From JAFGMQ01 sp036733345 (lineage in GTDB: Bacteria > Desulfobacterota > DSM-4660 > Desulfatiglandales > Desulfatiglandaceae), in NCBI GenBank assembly GCA_036733345.1, contig DAINAR010000027.1, forward strand, positions 1 to 41,661: DNA of 41,661 nucleotides, given 5' to 3'. The notes beneath the pieces were generated by a model. It was not told where the DNA came from, ran no database searches, and saw nothing but the letters and a program-made list of their open reading frames with translations. The position numbers were made by a program, and so were the translations under genes. Shown piece after piece: positions 24,068-32,074 of the stretch (position 1 is its first letter; every line of letters starts with the position of its first letter).

Positions 24068-25651
24068 TCAGTTAGACAGGCAGGCCTTTATAAACCCGAA
24101 AAACATCGGCGCTGGTTTTTCCATCCTTGACTTGAGTTCGGGATGGGCTTGTGTGGCAGCAAAAAATTTTAGATCAGGCAGTTCAATAAATTCAACCAGA
24201 CGTCCGTCCCGTGATGTCCCTGAAAATACCATTCCATTTTTACTGATAACAGAGTGATATTCAGGATTAACCTCATAGCGGTGACGATGCCTCTCTGATA
24301 CTTCTTTGGTACCATAAAGGGAATGAACCAGTGTGCCATTTCTAAGAACAGCGGGGTATGCCCCGAGCCTCATGGTAGCGCCTTTTTCGCTGATATTTTT
24401 TTGCTCAGGCATGATATCAATAACGGGATAAGGCGTGTCAGGTTCTATCTCTGTAGAGTTCGCCCCTGTCAGTCCGCATACGTTCCTTGCAAATTCAATC
24501 ACTGCCAGCTGCAGGCCGAGACAAAGACCTAGAAACGGGATATTCCGTTCCCTGGCTAAACGTATTACCTCAATCTTGCCCTCTGTCCCACGAGATCCAA
24601 AACCCCCGGGAACTACCACACCGTCTATATCATCGAGAAAAGATGTGTCCTTAAGATCAGTTGTTTCTATCCATTTGAGATTAATTTTACAGCCCAGATG
24701 AGCGGAACAATGGTTGAAAGACTCAATGATAGAGGCGTAGGAGTCCTCAAGCCTGGTGTATTTTCCGCACATGCTCACGGTAATTTCTTTATCTGGGTTT
24801 TTGGAGTTTTCGATCAGTTCTTTCCATTTCCTAAGGTCTGGAGGACTGTAAATGTTGAGCTTTTTATGAATAATCTCAGGCAGATTCTCCTTTTCAAAAA
24901 CAACAGGTATTTCATAGATGTCATCAACATCAAGCCCTGTAATTACTGCTTCCGGGCTTACATCACAAAAACTGGAGATTTTCGCCTTGATCTCCCGGGT
25001 AAGAAATTGAGCGCATCTTCCTATAATGATATCAGGGAAAATACCCCTCTGCTTCAGCAGGTTTACACTCTGCTGGGTTGGTTTGGATTTTTGTTCGTTT
25101 ACACCATTTGGAATTGGCACATAAGTCAGGTGGATATAGATTATATTTTCCCTGGAAACATCCTCTTTCATCTGGCGAACGGATTCCAGAAACAGTTCAT
25201 TTTCTATGTCACCAACCGTACCTCCTATTTCTATTATCACGAGATCGGGATTTTCCTCTTTCACAATTTCAAAAACATGTGATTTAATTGCATCTGTTAC
25301 ATGTGGTATGTACTGAACTGTTTTGCCGAGATAGTCTCCCCGTCTTTCTTTATTTCTGACGGTTTGAAACACCTTTCCCATGGTCAAATTCCATTTGGAT
25401 TTGCATGTTATGCCAAGAAAGCGTTCATAGTGACCAAAATCCATGTCCACTTCCGCCCCGTCATCAAGGACGAAGACCTCGCCGTGTTCAAATGGATTCA
25501 TGGTACCCGGGTCAACATTAAGATAACCGTCACACTTGATGGGAACTATTTTTAACCTTGAAGAAAGAAGATGTCCAATTGATGCAGCTGCTATGCCCTT
25601 GCCCAGCCCGGACAGGACTCCTCCGGTAACAATAATATATTTAACAGGCAT
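24068..25651 (-). CDS. pyrG: CTP synthase PyrG
   Basis: Converts UTP, ATP and glutamine to CTP. N-terminal synthase domain: P-loop GGVLSGLGKG (10-19), GTMNPFEHGEVFVLDDGAE, and IIEIGGTVGDIE. C-terminal class I glutamine amidotransferase (from about 290): oxyanion strand VPGGFG, nucleophile Cys in GLCLGLQ, and HPE near the end. Length of 527 residues is standard. AGAGAGG lies 4 nt before the ATG. It follows argF by 14 bp and is probably co-transcribed with it. Confidence 0.97.
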   Translation of the reverse strand: MPVKYIIVTGGVLSGLGKGIAAASIGHLLSSRLKIVPIKCDGYLNVDPGTMNPFEHGEVFVLDDGAEVDMDFGHYERFLGITCKSKWNLTMGKVFQTVRNKERRGDYLGKTVQYIPHVTDAIKSHVFEIVKEENPDLVIIEIGGTVGDIENELFLESVRQMKEDVSRENIIYIHLTYVPIPNGVNEQKSKPTQQSVNLLKQRGIFPDIIIGRCAQFLTREIKAKISSFCDVSPEAVITGLDVDDIYEIPVVFEKENLPEIIHKKLNIYSPPDLRKWKELIENSKNPDKEITVSMCGKYTRLEDSYASIIESFNHCSAHLGCKINLKWIETTDLKDTSFLDDIDGVVVPGGFGSRGTEGKIEVIRLARERNIPFLGLCLGLQLAVIEFARNVCGLTGANSTEIEPDTPYPVIDIMPEQKNISEKGATMRLGAYPAVLRNGTLVHSLYGTKEVSERHRHRYEVNPEYHSVISKNGMVFSGTSRDGRLVEFIELPDLKFFAATQAHPELKSRMEKPAPMFFGFIKACLSN

Positions 25652-25665
25652 ATAACCTCTCTGAA

Positions 25666-26646
25666 CTAATCGCTAAGGGTTGCTACCATAACGGCCTTGA
25701 TTGTATGAACTCTGTTTTCCGCTTCATCAAAGACCTTTGAATTTTTGCTTTCAAAAACCTCTTCAGTAACTTCACAGATATCTGGATACTTGCTTGAAAG
25801 ATCTGTATCGGTATTATGAAAGGCTGGAAGACAGTGCAAAAAGATAACATCCGGATTCCCTGTTTTTTCAATAACCTCCCTGTTTACCTGGTAGGGCTTG
25901 AGAATTCTTATTCGTTCAGCGATTTTATCCTCTTCGCCCATTGACGCCCAGACATCCGTATAAATAACATCAACCCCCTCAATACCTTCTTTAATATCCG
26001 AAGTTATTAAAATTTTTCCGCTTGTTTCCTCAGTGAATTCCAATGCTTCTTTTACAAGATTGCTTTCAGGATACAGTTCCTTTGAGGATATGATTCTGAA
26101 GTCCATTCCCATTTTAGCAGCACCGATCATGAGGGAGTTAGCCATATTGCTCCGTCCGTCTCCCACGTAAGCAAATTTAATACCCCTCAGATATCCTTTA
26201 TTCTCCAGAACAGTCATGAAGTCAGCAAGTACCTGGGTAGGGTGAAATTTGTCAGTCAGTCCGTTCCAGACAGGCACACCGGCATATCTGGCGAGCTCTT
26301 CAACTGTTTCATGCCTGAATCCCCTGAACTGGATACCATCGAACATTCTTCCAAGCACTCTGGCTGTGTCTTTTACTGTTTCTTTTTTTCCAAGCTGGAT
26401 ATCATCTTTGCCAAGATACTCACTATTGGCTCCCTCATCAAAGCATGCTACCGAAAAGGCACACCGAGTCCTCGTAGAGGGCTTTTCAAATATGAGTGCA
26501 ATGTTTTTCCCCTCCAGTCGCCTGTCTATGGCCCCGGAGTGCTTGTATTGTTTAAGATCTATGGAGAGGTCGAGCAGAAACTCGATTTCTTCCTGGGTGA
26601 AATCCTTTAATGTCAGGAAATGCCTTCCTGTAAGATTAACCGGCAT
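25666..26646 (-). CDS. argF: Ornithine carbamoyltransferase
   Basis: Makes citrulline from ornithine and carbamoyl phosphate (arginine biosynthesis). The carbamoyl-phosphate site STRTR is at 57-61, HPTQ at 135-138 and HCLP at 271-274. The ornithine-binding loop DVWASMGEE (231-239) separates it from aspartate carbamoyltransferase. Length (326) is normal. GGAGG precedes the ATG by 4 nt. It is upstream of pyrG in the same orientation. Confidence 0.95.
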   Translation of the reverse strand: MPVNLTGRHFLTLKDFTQEEIEFLLDLSIDLKQYKHSGAIDRRLEGKNIALIFEKPSTRTRCAFSVACFDEGANSEYLGKDDIQLGKKETVKDTARVLGRMFDGIQFRGFRHETVEELARYAGVPVWNGLTDKFHPTQVLADFMTVLENKGYLRGIKFAYVGDGRSNMANSLMIGAAKMGMDFRIISSKELYPESNLVKEALEFTEETSGKILITSDIKEGIEGVDVIYTDVWASMGEEDKIAERIRILKPYQVNREVIEKTGNPDVIFLHCLPAFHNTDTDLSSKYPDICEVTEEVFESKNSKVFDEAENRVHTIKAVMVATLSD

Positions 26647-27095
26647 TTTTCCTCCATGGCTTAATGGCTAATACGTTTTGGAAGCCCGGGTTTTTTATCT
26701 TTCTGAGCCGTTATTTTTTTAAATCAAATAAAAGAGCCTTTAAAAACACAAATAAAAACATTGTGGCGGGAAGTCCAGCGATTGAAAGTGCGCAATAACT
26801 AATTCCCCATTTGAATCTGCAAGGTTAGCAGATTATGCTTGAAAATTTCCCTTATCAGGAATCCATAAATTTATAACAATAATAATATTACAAAAAAAAT
26901 GGAAGCAAAAATTATCGATGCCTGAAAATATGGGTATTTGCAGAGTGCCTGTAACCAGAAATATTATTTAAAGATGAACGGTATTTGTTTTCAATTAGTT
27001 TTAAGCAAGATGAAGACAGCGTTTGATATAGTGTTCCCTGCATCAGATTGTGGATTTGGGTTGACTGACAATTTGTGCAAACATATATTGTGGCC
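26647..27095. other. Divergent intergenic region between argF and the DinG-like gene
   Basis: AT-rich sequence that should carry promoters for both genes. I found no convincing -35/-10 pair, operator palindrome or gene. Frames of 60-80 codons here have no SD site or protein-like composition. Confidence 0.4.
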
Positions 27096-29030
27096 ATGCA
27101 AAAAACATCTTTGACAATCCATGATATCCTTGGACCGGCAGGGCTTCTTGCCAAGTCACTTCAGGGCTTTGAGTACCGGGCCTCCCAGGAAGATATGTCA
27201 TTGCTGATCGAAGAGTCTTTAAATGAAAAGCTGTCGGCAATAATCGAGGCAGGTACGGGCACAGGTAAGACTTTTGGATATCTGATCCCTGTCATACTAA
27301 GCGGAAAAAAGGCCGTTATTTCAACCGGTACAAAAAACCTCCAGGAGCAGGTATTTCTTAAGGATCTTCCAGTCTTGAGAAAGATCATGCCCATGGATAT
27401 TGATGCCATAATAATGAAGGGTAGAAAAAATTATTTGTGTCTCCATAAATATCATCAATTTTTTTCGCAGACCTCATTTATCAAAGAGAGAAACCGGGGT
27501 GTAAGGCATAAGCTGGAAAGATGGATTGAAAAAACAGAGTTTGCAGATTGTGCGGAACTTCCCTGGCTGGCTGATAATGATGTCATGTGGGATGCACTGT
27601 CTTCAACATCCGAGCAGTGTCTGGGTACAAATTGCATGTTTTTTGATGAATGCTTCCTGGGCAGGTTGCGAAGCAGAGCAGCAAGTTCAAGGATAATTAT
27701 TGTGAATCACTACCTGTTTTTTGCCGATGCGATGGTAAAGATGGGAGGATTTGGAGAAATAATCCCAAGATTTCAGGTAGCCGTTTTTGATGAGGCGCAT
27801 AAAATAGAAGAAATAGCAACTTCTTATTTTGGAGAAAGCATCAGCACAAATCAGATTATATCACTGGCAAATGAGATGGAAAAGGAGGTCAGGGAACACA
27901 GGGACAGGTATGGAGACAATCCCCAACTCATGAAAGATGTAATTTCGCTCAGGAACGCTGCTGAACAGATGAGAAACCTGTTCAATAACACCGGTAACAG
28001 GGGAAAGCTTGAGCAGGAAGCCCTGTCTGCCATCAAAGCAGGGCCTGCAAAAGAAATCGGCAGGGTCTTGAAACATCCGCACCTTATTGAAGGGATCACA
28101 GACCATGACCATAATACCATCAATTCCCTGTCTAACAGGGCGAGTGAGCTTGACGGCCTGCTTGATCATATCCTGGTCAAAACTGAAGATAATTGGTTGA
28201 AATGGTATGAACAGCAAGCGAAAAGCCTCACACTTCATGCATCTCCCCTTGATATATCCGGACACATGAATGATTTTGTTTTTGAAAAGGTTAAGACAGT
28301 CATACTTACTTCGGCCACCCTTTCGACAAACGGAAACTTCAGTTATATTCGATCGTGTCTGGGTTTGAAGAAGGAGGCACTGGAAGGAATCTATCCTTCT
28401 CACTTTGAATTTGAAAAACAGGGACTCATGTATATTCCAAAGGACATGCCCGGCCCGAATGACATCAGATTCGGGCCGGAGATTGCCGGAAGGATCATGG
28501 ACATTTTAATAAGGACAAGTGGGCGTGCGCTGGTTCTTTTTACAAGTTATAACAACATGAATCTTGTTTATGAAATTCTGAAGGACAGGATTCCATATAC
28601 TGTTCACAGGCAGGGAGATGCTCCAAGATCCATTCTGCTGGACAGGTTCAGAGAAAATATCAATTCAGTGCTTCTGGCAACGGGTTCTTTCTGGCAGGGA
28701 GTGGATGTGCCAGGTGAGGCATTAAGCTGTTTGATAATTGACAAACTGCCATTTGATTCTCCAGGTGATCCTTTGGTCTCCGCAAGGATTGACGCCATCC
28801 GCGAAAAGGGAGGTAATCCATTTATGGACTATCAGGTTCCTTCCGCAATCATATCTTTGAAACAGGGCCTTGGAAGATTAATACGAAAAAGCACTGACAG
28901 AGGCATAATTGCCGTTCTTGACAGCAGAATAATGACCAGCAGATACGGGCGTCTTTTTATAGAAAGCATGCCCAGACTGCCAATAACTCATGATTTATCT
29001 GATATCGACCGTTTTTTTGAAAACCAATAG
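27096..29030 (+). CDS. DinG/XPD-like ATP-dependent DNA helicase
   Basis: Superfamily 2 5'-3' helicase with an iron-sulfur domain. Walker A EAGTGTGKT is at 51-59, the four cluster cysteines are C115, C175, C180 and C186, DEAH is at 232-235, and SATL and QGLGRLIR are motifs III and VI. Such enzymes unwind branched DNA or R-loops during repair. ATG 27096 fits the family's usual N-terminus; a GTG at 27075 would add seven residues, and neither start has a good SD site. A NUDIX gene follows 92 bp downstream with its own SD site. It is closer to DinG/YoaA than to RecQ or Rad3. Confidence 0.92.
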   Translation: MQKTSLTIHDILGPAGLLAKSLQGFEYRASQEDMSLLIEESLNEKLSAIIEAGTGTGKTFGYLIPVILSGKKAVISTGTKNLQEQVFLKDLPVLRKIMPMDIDAIIMKGRKNYLCLHKYHQFFSQTSFIKERNRGVRHKLERWIEKTEFADCAELPWLADNDVMWDALSSTSEQCLGTNCMFFDECFLGRLRSRAASSRIIIVNHYLFFADAMVKMGGFGEIIPRFQVAVFDEAHKIEEIATSYFGESISTNQIISLANEMEKEVREHRDRYGDNPQLMKDVISLRNAAEQMRNLFNNTGNRGKLEQEALSAIKAGPAKEIGRVLKHPHLIEGITDHDHNTINSLSNRASELDGLLDHILVKTEDNWLKWYEQQAKSLTLHASPLDISGHMNDFVFEKVKTVILTSATLSTNGNFSYIRSCLGLKKEALEGIYPSHFEFEKQGLMYIPKDMPGPNDIRFGPEIAGRIMDILIRTSGRALVLFTSYNNMNLVYEILKDRIPYTVHRQGDAPRSILLDRFRENINSVLLATGSFWQGVDVPGEALSCLIIDKLPFDSPGDPLVSARIDAIREKGGNPFMDYQVPSAIISLKQGLGRLIRKSTDRGIIAVLDSRIMTSRYGRLFIESMPRLPITHDLSDIDRFFENQ

Positions 29031-29122
29031 CAGTCAGCATGCATAAATTGAAATGAACTCGTATTCAGGTGAAACTTCTAATCTGATTCTGTATTTATAA
29101 TATTTACGGAAAGGAGAAAAAA

Positions 29123-29689
29123 ATGTCTCCAAAGCCCTGGAAGATTGTATCAACAACAAGGGATAATTCATATCGAGTATTCAGCCTCAGGAAGGATCGG
29201 GCCGTATCACCCCGCACAGGAGAGGAGCATGATTTTTTTATCCTGGAGTCTACACCATGGGTCAATGTTATTCCACTAACGTCTGAAAACGAGGTCGTTA
29301 TGGTAAGGCAATACCGCCATGGTCTGCAGGATGTGACCCTTGAAATTCCCGGCGGCCTTGTGGAAATAAATGACAGCCCGGAAGGGGCTGCCGGAAGAGA
29401 ACTCTACGAGGAAACAGGTTTTCGCGCATCCAATATGATCCCTCTCGGAAGTGTTCATCCGAATCCGGCAATACTCAACAACCAGTGCTACACATTCCTT
29501 GCAAGGGATGTATACAAGGCAGGAGATCAACAACAGGATGAAAAGGAGGATATTGAAGTACTTCTTCAGCCATTAAGTGAAATCCCGCGTCTTATAAAGG
29601 ATGGAGATATTACGCATTCCCTGGTGCTGGTTGCATTTTACAGGCTTTTTATTGAATATGGGGCCTTAAATATGTCTTCAGCAATTTGA
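29123..29689 (+). CDS. NUDIX hydrolase, ADP-ribose pyrophosphatase-like
   Basis: The NUDIX box is complete at about residues 74-96: GGLVE, then REL-YEETGF, with the catalytic E-x-x-E-E pattern. VMVRQYRHG before it and GSVHPNPAILNNQCYTFLA after it match the ADP-sugar diphosphatase subgroup. AAAGGAG lies upstream of the ATG. It may clean up ADP-ribose or related nucleotides. A link to the KptA-like protein at 6035 cannot be inferred, as they are far apart. Confidence 0.88.
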   Translation: MSPKPWKIVSTTRDNSYRVFSLRKDRAVSPRTGEEHDFFILESTPWVNVIPLTSENEVVMVRQYRHGLQDVTLEIPGGLVEINDSPEGAAGRELYEETGFRASNMIPLGSVHPNPAILNNQCYTFLARDVYKAGDQQQDEKEDIEVLLQPLSEIPRLIKDGDITHSLVLVAFYRLFIEYGALNMSSAI

Positions 29690-29714
29690 ATCAATGAGCC
29701 GTGGACTTGAGCAT

Positions 29715-29738
29715 ATAAAATCGGGTTTTATTTTTTTG
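29715..29738 (+). terminator. Weak terminator-like hairpin after the NUDIX gene
   Basis: ATAAAA-TCGGG-TTTTAT followed by T7. The stem is only A-T pairs, so it is weak, but the position between convergent genes is right. Confidence 0.35.
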
Positions 29739-29789
29739 CTGGTCTGTGAAAACCGATCTTCTTTGCAGTCGTCTTTGATAACATTGTAT

Positions 29790-30086
29790 TCAGGCTTTAT
29801 CCATGGTCCTTTTTTTAGCTTTTTCGATCAGTTCTACCAGTGAAACCACCTTCGGCTTTGGTGGTCTGTTAAAGACCTTTTCCCAGTCCTTCTGCGATAA
29901 TCTTTTCCTCAGGAATTCTTCTGCATCAAAATGATCATTCCAGCAATTGATAGTCATGAAACAGGGAAGGCCGTTGTTTTCAGAAAGGCAATATGAAAAA
30001 GATATCTGATGCCCAAGCCTTGGGCATCGGATTTTATAATCATCATCTGGGTTAGTCTTTTCTGTTTTCATTTTCAGTATCTCCAT
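29790..30086 (-). CDS. Small Cys-rich hypothetical protein
   Basis: A 98-residue protein with four cysteines in CPRLGHQISFSYC and GLPCFMTINCW, probably a metal-binding knuckle. A helical, basic C-terminus follows (PPKPKVVSLVELIEKAKKR). The layout resembles conserved short proteins I associate with Desulfobacterota, function unknown. The ATG has GGAG 7 nt upstream, but that SD site is buried in a 13-bp hairpin. It lies 68 bp downstream of trpB2 in the same orientation, so it may share its transcript. Confidence 0.72.
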   Translation of the reverse strand: MEILKMKTEKTNPDDDYKIRCPRLGHQISFSYCLSENNGLPCFMTINCWNDHFDAEEFLRKRLSQKDWEKVFNRPPKPKVVSLVELIEKAKKRTMDKA

Positions 30087-30088
30087 AT

Positions 30089-30123
30089 ATTTCTCCGGAG
30101 GCCGTCAAGACCTCCGGAGAAAT
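30089..30123 (-). promoter_or_regulatory. RBS-sequestering 13-bp hairpin upstream of the 98-residue protein
   Basis: ATTTCTCCGGAGG/CCTCCGGAGAAAT with a 9-base loop. On the minus strand the 3' arm contains the GGAG used by the downstream ATG (30086). No T-run follows on either strand, so it is not an ordinary terminator. It could block ribosome access or mark an mRNA processing point between trpB2 and the small gene. Confidence 0.6.
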
Positions 30124-30154
30124 AAGTATATAGAAAAAATATCATTAAGAAAAA

Positions 30155-31531
30155 TCAGCCCCTGTACTGCCATGGTTTGACCAGGGAATCAATATCCTTA
30201 AGGGCATTTTGAATCTGCTCGTCAGGAATGATATAATTCTTAAGCCTGCCGGCAAGAAAATCATCATATGCAGCCATATCAACCAGGCCGTGCCCACTCC
30301 AGTTAACAAGGATAACCTTTTCCTTTCCTTCCTCCTTTGCCTTGACAGCCTCCTGAATCGTTGCTGCTATGGCATGATTGGTTTCGGGAGCGCTTATGAA
30401 CCCTTCGGTTCTGGCAAAGGCAATGCCGGCCTTGAATGTCTCAAGCTGTGGAACTGAAATAGCCCTTATTAGATTGCTAAGGAGAAGCTGGCTGACAATA
30501 GGAGCCATGCCATGATACCTGAGTCCGCCTGCATGAATGGCCTCAGGCACAAAATTATGTCCCAGGGTATGCATGGCGAGCAGGGGAGTCATTTGAGCTG
30601 TGTCTCCAAAGTCATAGGCAAATGGCCCTCTTGTCATGGTCGGGCAGGAAGTGGGTTCGACTGCAATGATATCGATATCCTTCCCGTTAATTTTGTCGCG
30701 TACAAAGGGAAGACAGTTGCCTGCAAAATTACTGCCCCCGCCGGCGCATCCGATAATAACATCAGGATAGTCACCTGCAATAGCCAGTTGTTTCTGACAT
30801 TCAAGGCCATTTATGGTCTGGTGCAGCATGACATGATTAAGCACGCTTCCAAGAGAATATTTGGAGTATTCTTCCGCGACAGCACATTCTACAGCTTCGC
30901 TGATGGCCATTCCAAGACTGCCTGGACAGTCAGGGTCGCGTTTCAGAATTTCCCGGCCTGCTTCTGTTTCAGGGCTTGGGCTTGCAGAGCAGTTCGCACC
31001 CCATGTTTCCATCATTATTCGCCGGTAGGGCTTATGCTGGTAACTGATTTTCACCATATAGACCTTTAATTCCAGTCCGAAAAGCGCACACGAGTAGGCC
31101 AGAGCACTTCCCCACTGACCAGCGCCTGTTTCCGTATAGAGTTTTTTGGTCCCGGATATTTTGTTATAATAAGCCTGAGGAACTGCAGTGTTGGGTTTAT
31201 GACTTCCTGCAGGGCTGACACCTTCATTTTTAAAATAGATTTTTGCAGGTGTGTTCAAATATTTCTCAAGGCCGTAGGCTCTGTAAAGAGGAGTGGGCCT
31301 CCAGATCAGGTATTTTTCAAGTACCTCATCGGGAATATCAATGAATCTTTCCTGGCTTACCTCCTGCTCGATAAGCGGCATGGGAAAGATTGGGGTGAGG
31401 TCTTCCGGGCCGACAGGCTGGCTGGTCCCCGGATGAAGGGTGGGTTCGAGGGGTGTCGGAAGATCAGGCAGAATATTATACCATTGGGTAGGCATCTCCG
31501 ACTCTGGTAAGACAATTTTTTTTGTTTTCAT
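30155..31531 (-). CDS. trpB2: Tryptophan synthase beta chain, TrpB2 type
   Basis: PLP enzyme of the TrpB2 group, which makes tryptophan from indole and serine and does not always pair with TrpA. The PLP lysine is K112 (AGSHKPNTA). ETGAGQWGS and the phosphate-cup GCAGGGSNFAG are present. The N-terminal extension (about 50 residues, MPTQWYNILPDLPTPLEP) and length of 458 separate it from TrpB1 (about 400). AAGGAG lies 6 nt before the ATG. It is preceded by a Trp-codon leader and two terminators, so expression is attenuated by tryptophan supply. No other trp gene is in the window. Confidence 0.95.
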   Translation of the reverse strand: MKTKKIVLPESEMPTQWYNILPDLPTPLEPTLHPGTSQPVGPEDLTPIFPMPLIEQEVSQERFIDIPDEVLEKYLIWRPTPLYRAYGLEKYLNTPAKIYFKNEGVSPAGSHKPNTAVPQAYYNKISGTKKLYTETGAGQWGSALAYSCALFGLELKVYMVKISYQHKPYRRIMMETWGANCSASPSPETEAGREILKRDPDCPGSLGMAISEAVECAVAEEYSKYSLGSVLNHVMLHQTINGLECQKQLAIAGDYPDVIIGCAGGGSNFAGNCLPFVRDKINGKDIDIIAVEPTSCPTMTRGPFAYDFGDTAQMTPLLAMHTLGHNFVPEAIHAGGLRYHGMAPIVSQLLLSNLIRAISVPQLETFKAGIAFARTEGFISAPETNHAIAATIQEAVKAKEEGKEKVILVNWSGHGLVDMAAYDDFLAGRLKNYIIPDEQIQNALKDIDSLVKPWQYRG

Positions 31532-31636
31532 AAATCGCTCCTTTTTAAGTGGTTGTTAAAAATATATTTATATTTAAAAAGCTTTTGCCGTAATGCTCAA
31601 TAAGGGCTGATCAAAGTTTTGCAAAACCCTTAAATA

Positions 31637-31677
31637 CAAAAAAGGCCGCGGGGTTGGCATCCCACGGCCTTTTTTTA
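31637..31677. terminator. Second attenuator terminator (bidirectional)
   Basis: GGCCGCGGGG/CCCACGGCC stem with a 7-base loop, flanked by A-run (31637-31643) and T-run (31670-31677), so it can terminate on either strand. On the minus strand it lies between the leader peptide and trpB2. Confidence 0.85.
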
Positions 31678-31688
31678 CTATTAGATAT

Positions 31689-31724
31689 TAAAAAACCATG
31701 GGACCTTTTGAAGCAGTCCCACGG
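31689..31724 (-). terminator. First attenuator terminator upstream of trpB2
   Basis: On the minus strand, CCGTGGGAC pairs with GTCCCATGG (one G-U pair) around an 11-base loop and is followed by TTTTTT. Its 5' arm can also pair with the CCCAC near the end of the leader ORF, giving the expected alternative antiterminator. Confidence 0.8.
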
Positions 31725-31743
31725 TTGTTAAGCTAAAAAACCA

Positions 31744-31842
31744 TCAATATTTTAACGCTGGTGGGCATACTTCTACGTATGAGCTGCGCCACCACCAATT
31801 TCTGTTAACTGAAATAAAAATATGTCTACGTAAATAATCCAT
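31744..31842 (-). CDS. trpL: trp leader peptide (32 residues, three consecutive Trp codons)
   Basis: The minus-strand ATG at 31842 opens a 32-codon frame with TGG TGG TGG at 31797-31789, flanked by ...VNRNWWWRSSYVEVC..., ending in TGA at 31746-31744. The Trp codons form one arm of a pause hairpin (TGGTGG with CCACCA, plus CATAC with GTATG). This places them where ribosome stalling would free the distal CCCAC to pair with the 5' arm of the first terminator. This is the classical transcription-attenuation arrangement. The SD site is weak. Confidence 0.85.
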   Translation of the reverse strand: MDYLRRHIFISVNRNWWWRSSYVEVCPPALKY

Positions 31843-31848
31843 GCTGAT

Positions 31849-31877
31849 CTTTTAGATTTTAACAGGAATATTGTCAA
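31849..31877 (-). promoter_or_regulatory. Candidate promoter for the trpL-trpB2 transcript
   Basis: Minus-strand TTGACA (31877-31872), 17 bp, TAAAAG (31854-31849). The -35 box is perfect and the -10 box is 4 of 6. The start site would lie at or just before the leader ATG, which would make the leader ORF nearly leaderless, so an alternative promoter upstream is possible. Confidence 0.4.
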
Positions 31878-32074
31878 GAAAATTTTTTAGCCAGTGAATA
31901 GTTATGGGCATTCATGTCTCTACACTGTATAAGGCTTTAATTTTGTGATTTTTGGAACACTTTGCTTTTTGATATATTATTAAAAATCTGGTACTAATAA
32001 TATTTAAACAATTTAAGCAGAAAAATCAAAACAGGGTAATCTGCGCCCTGATTCATTAATTAAGGAGTAGTAAT

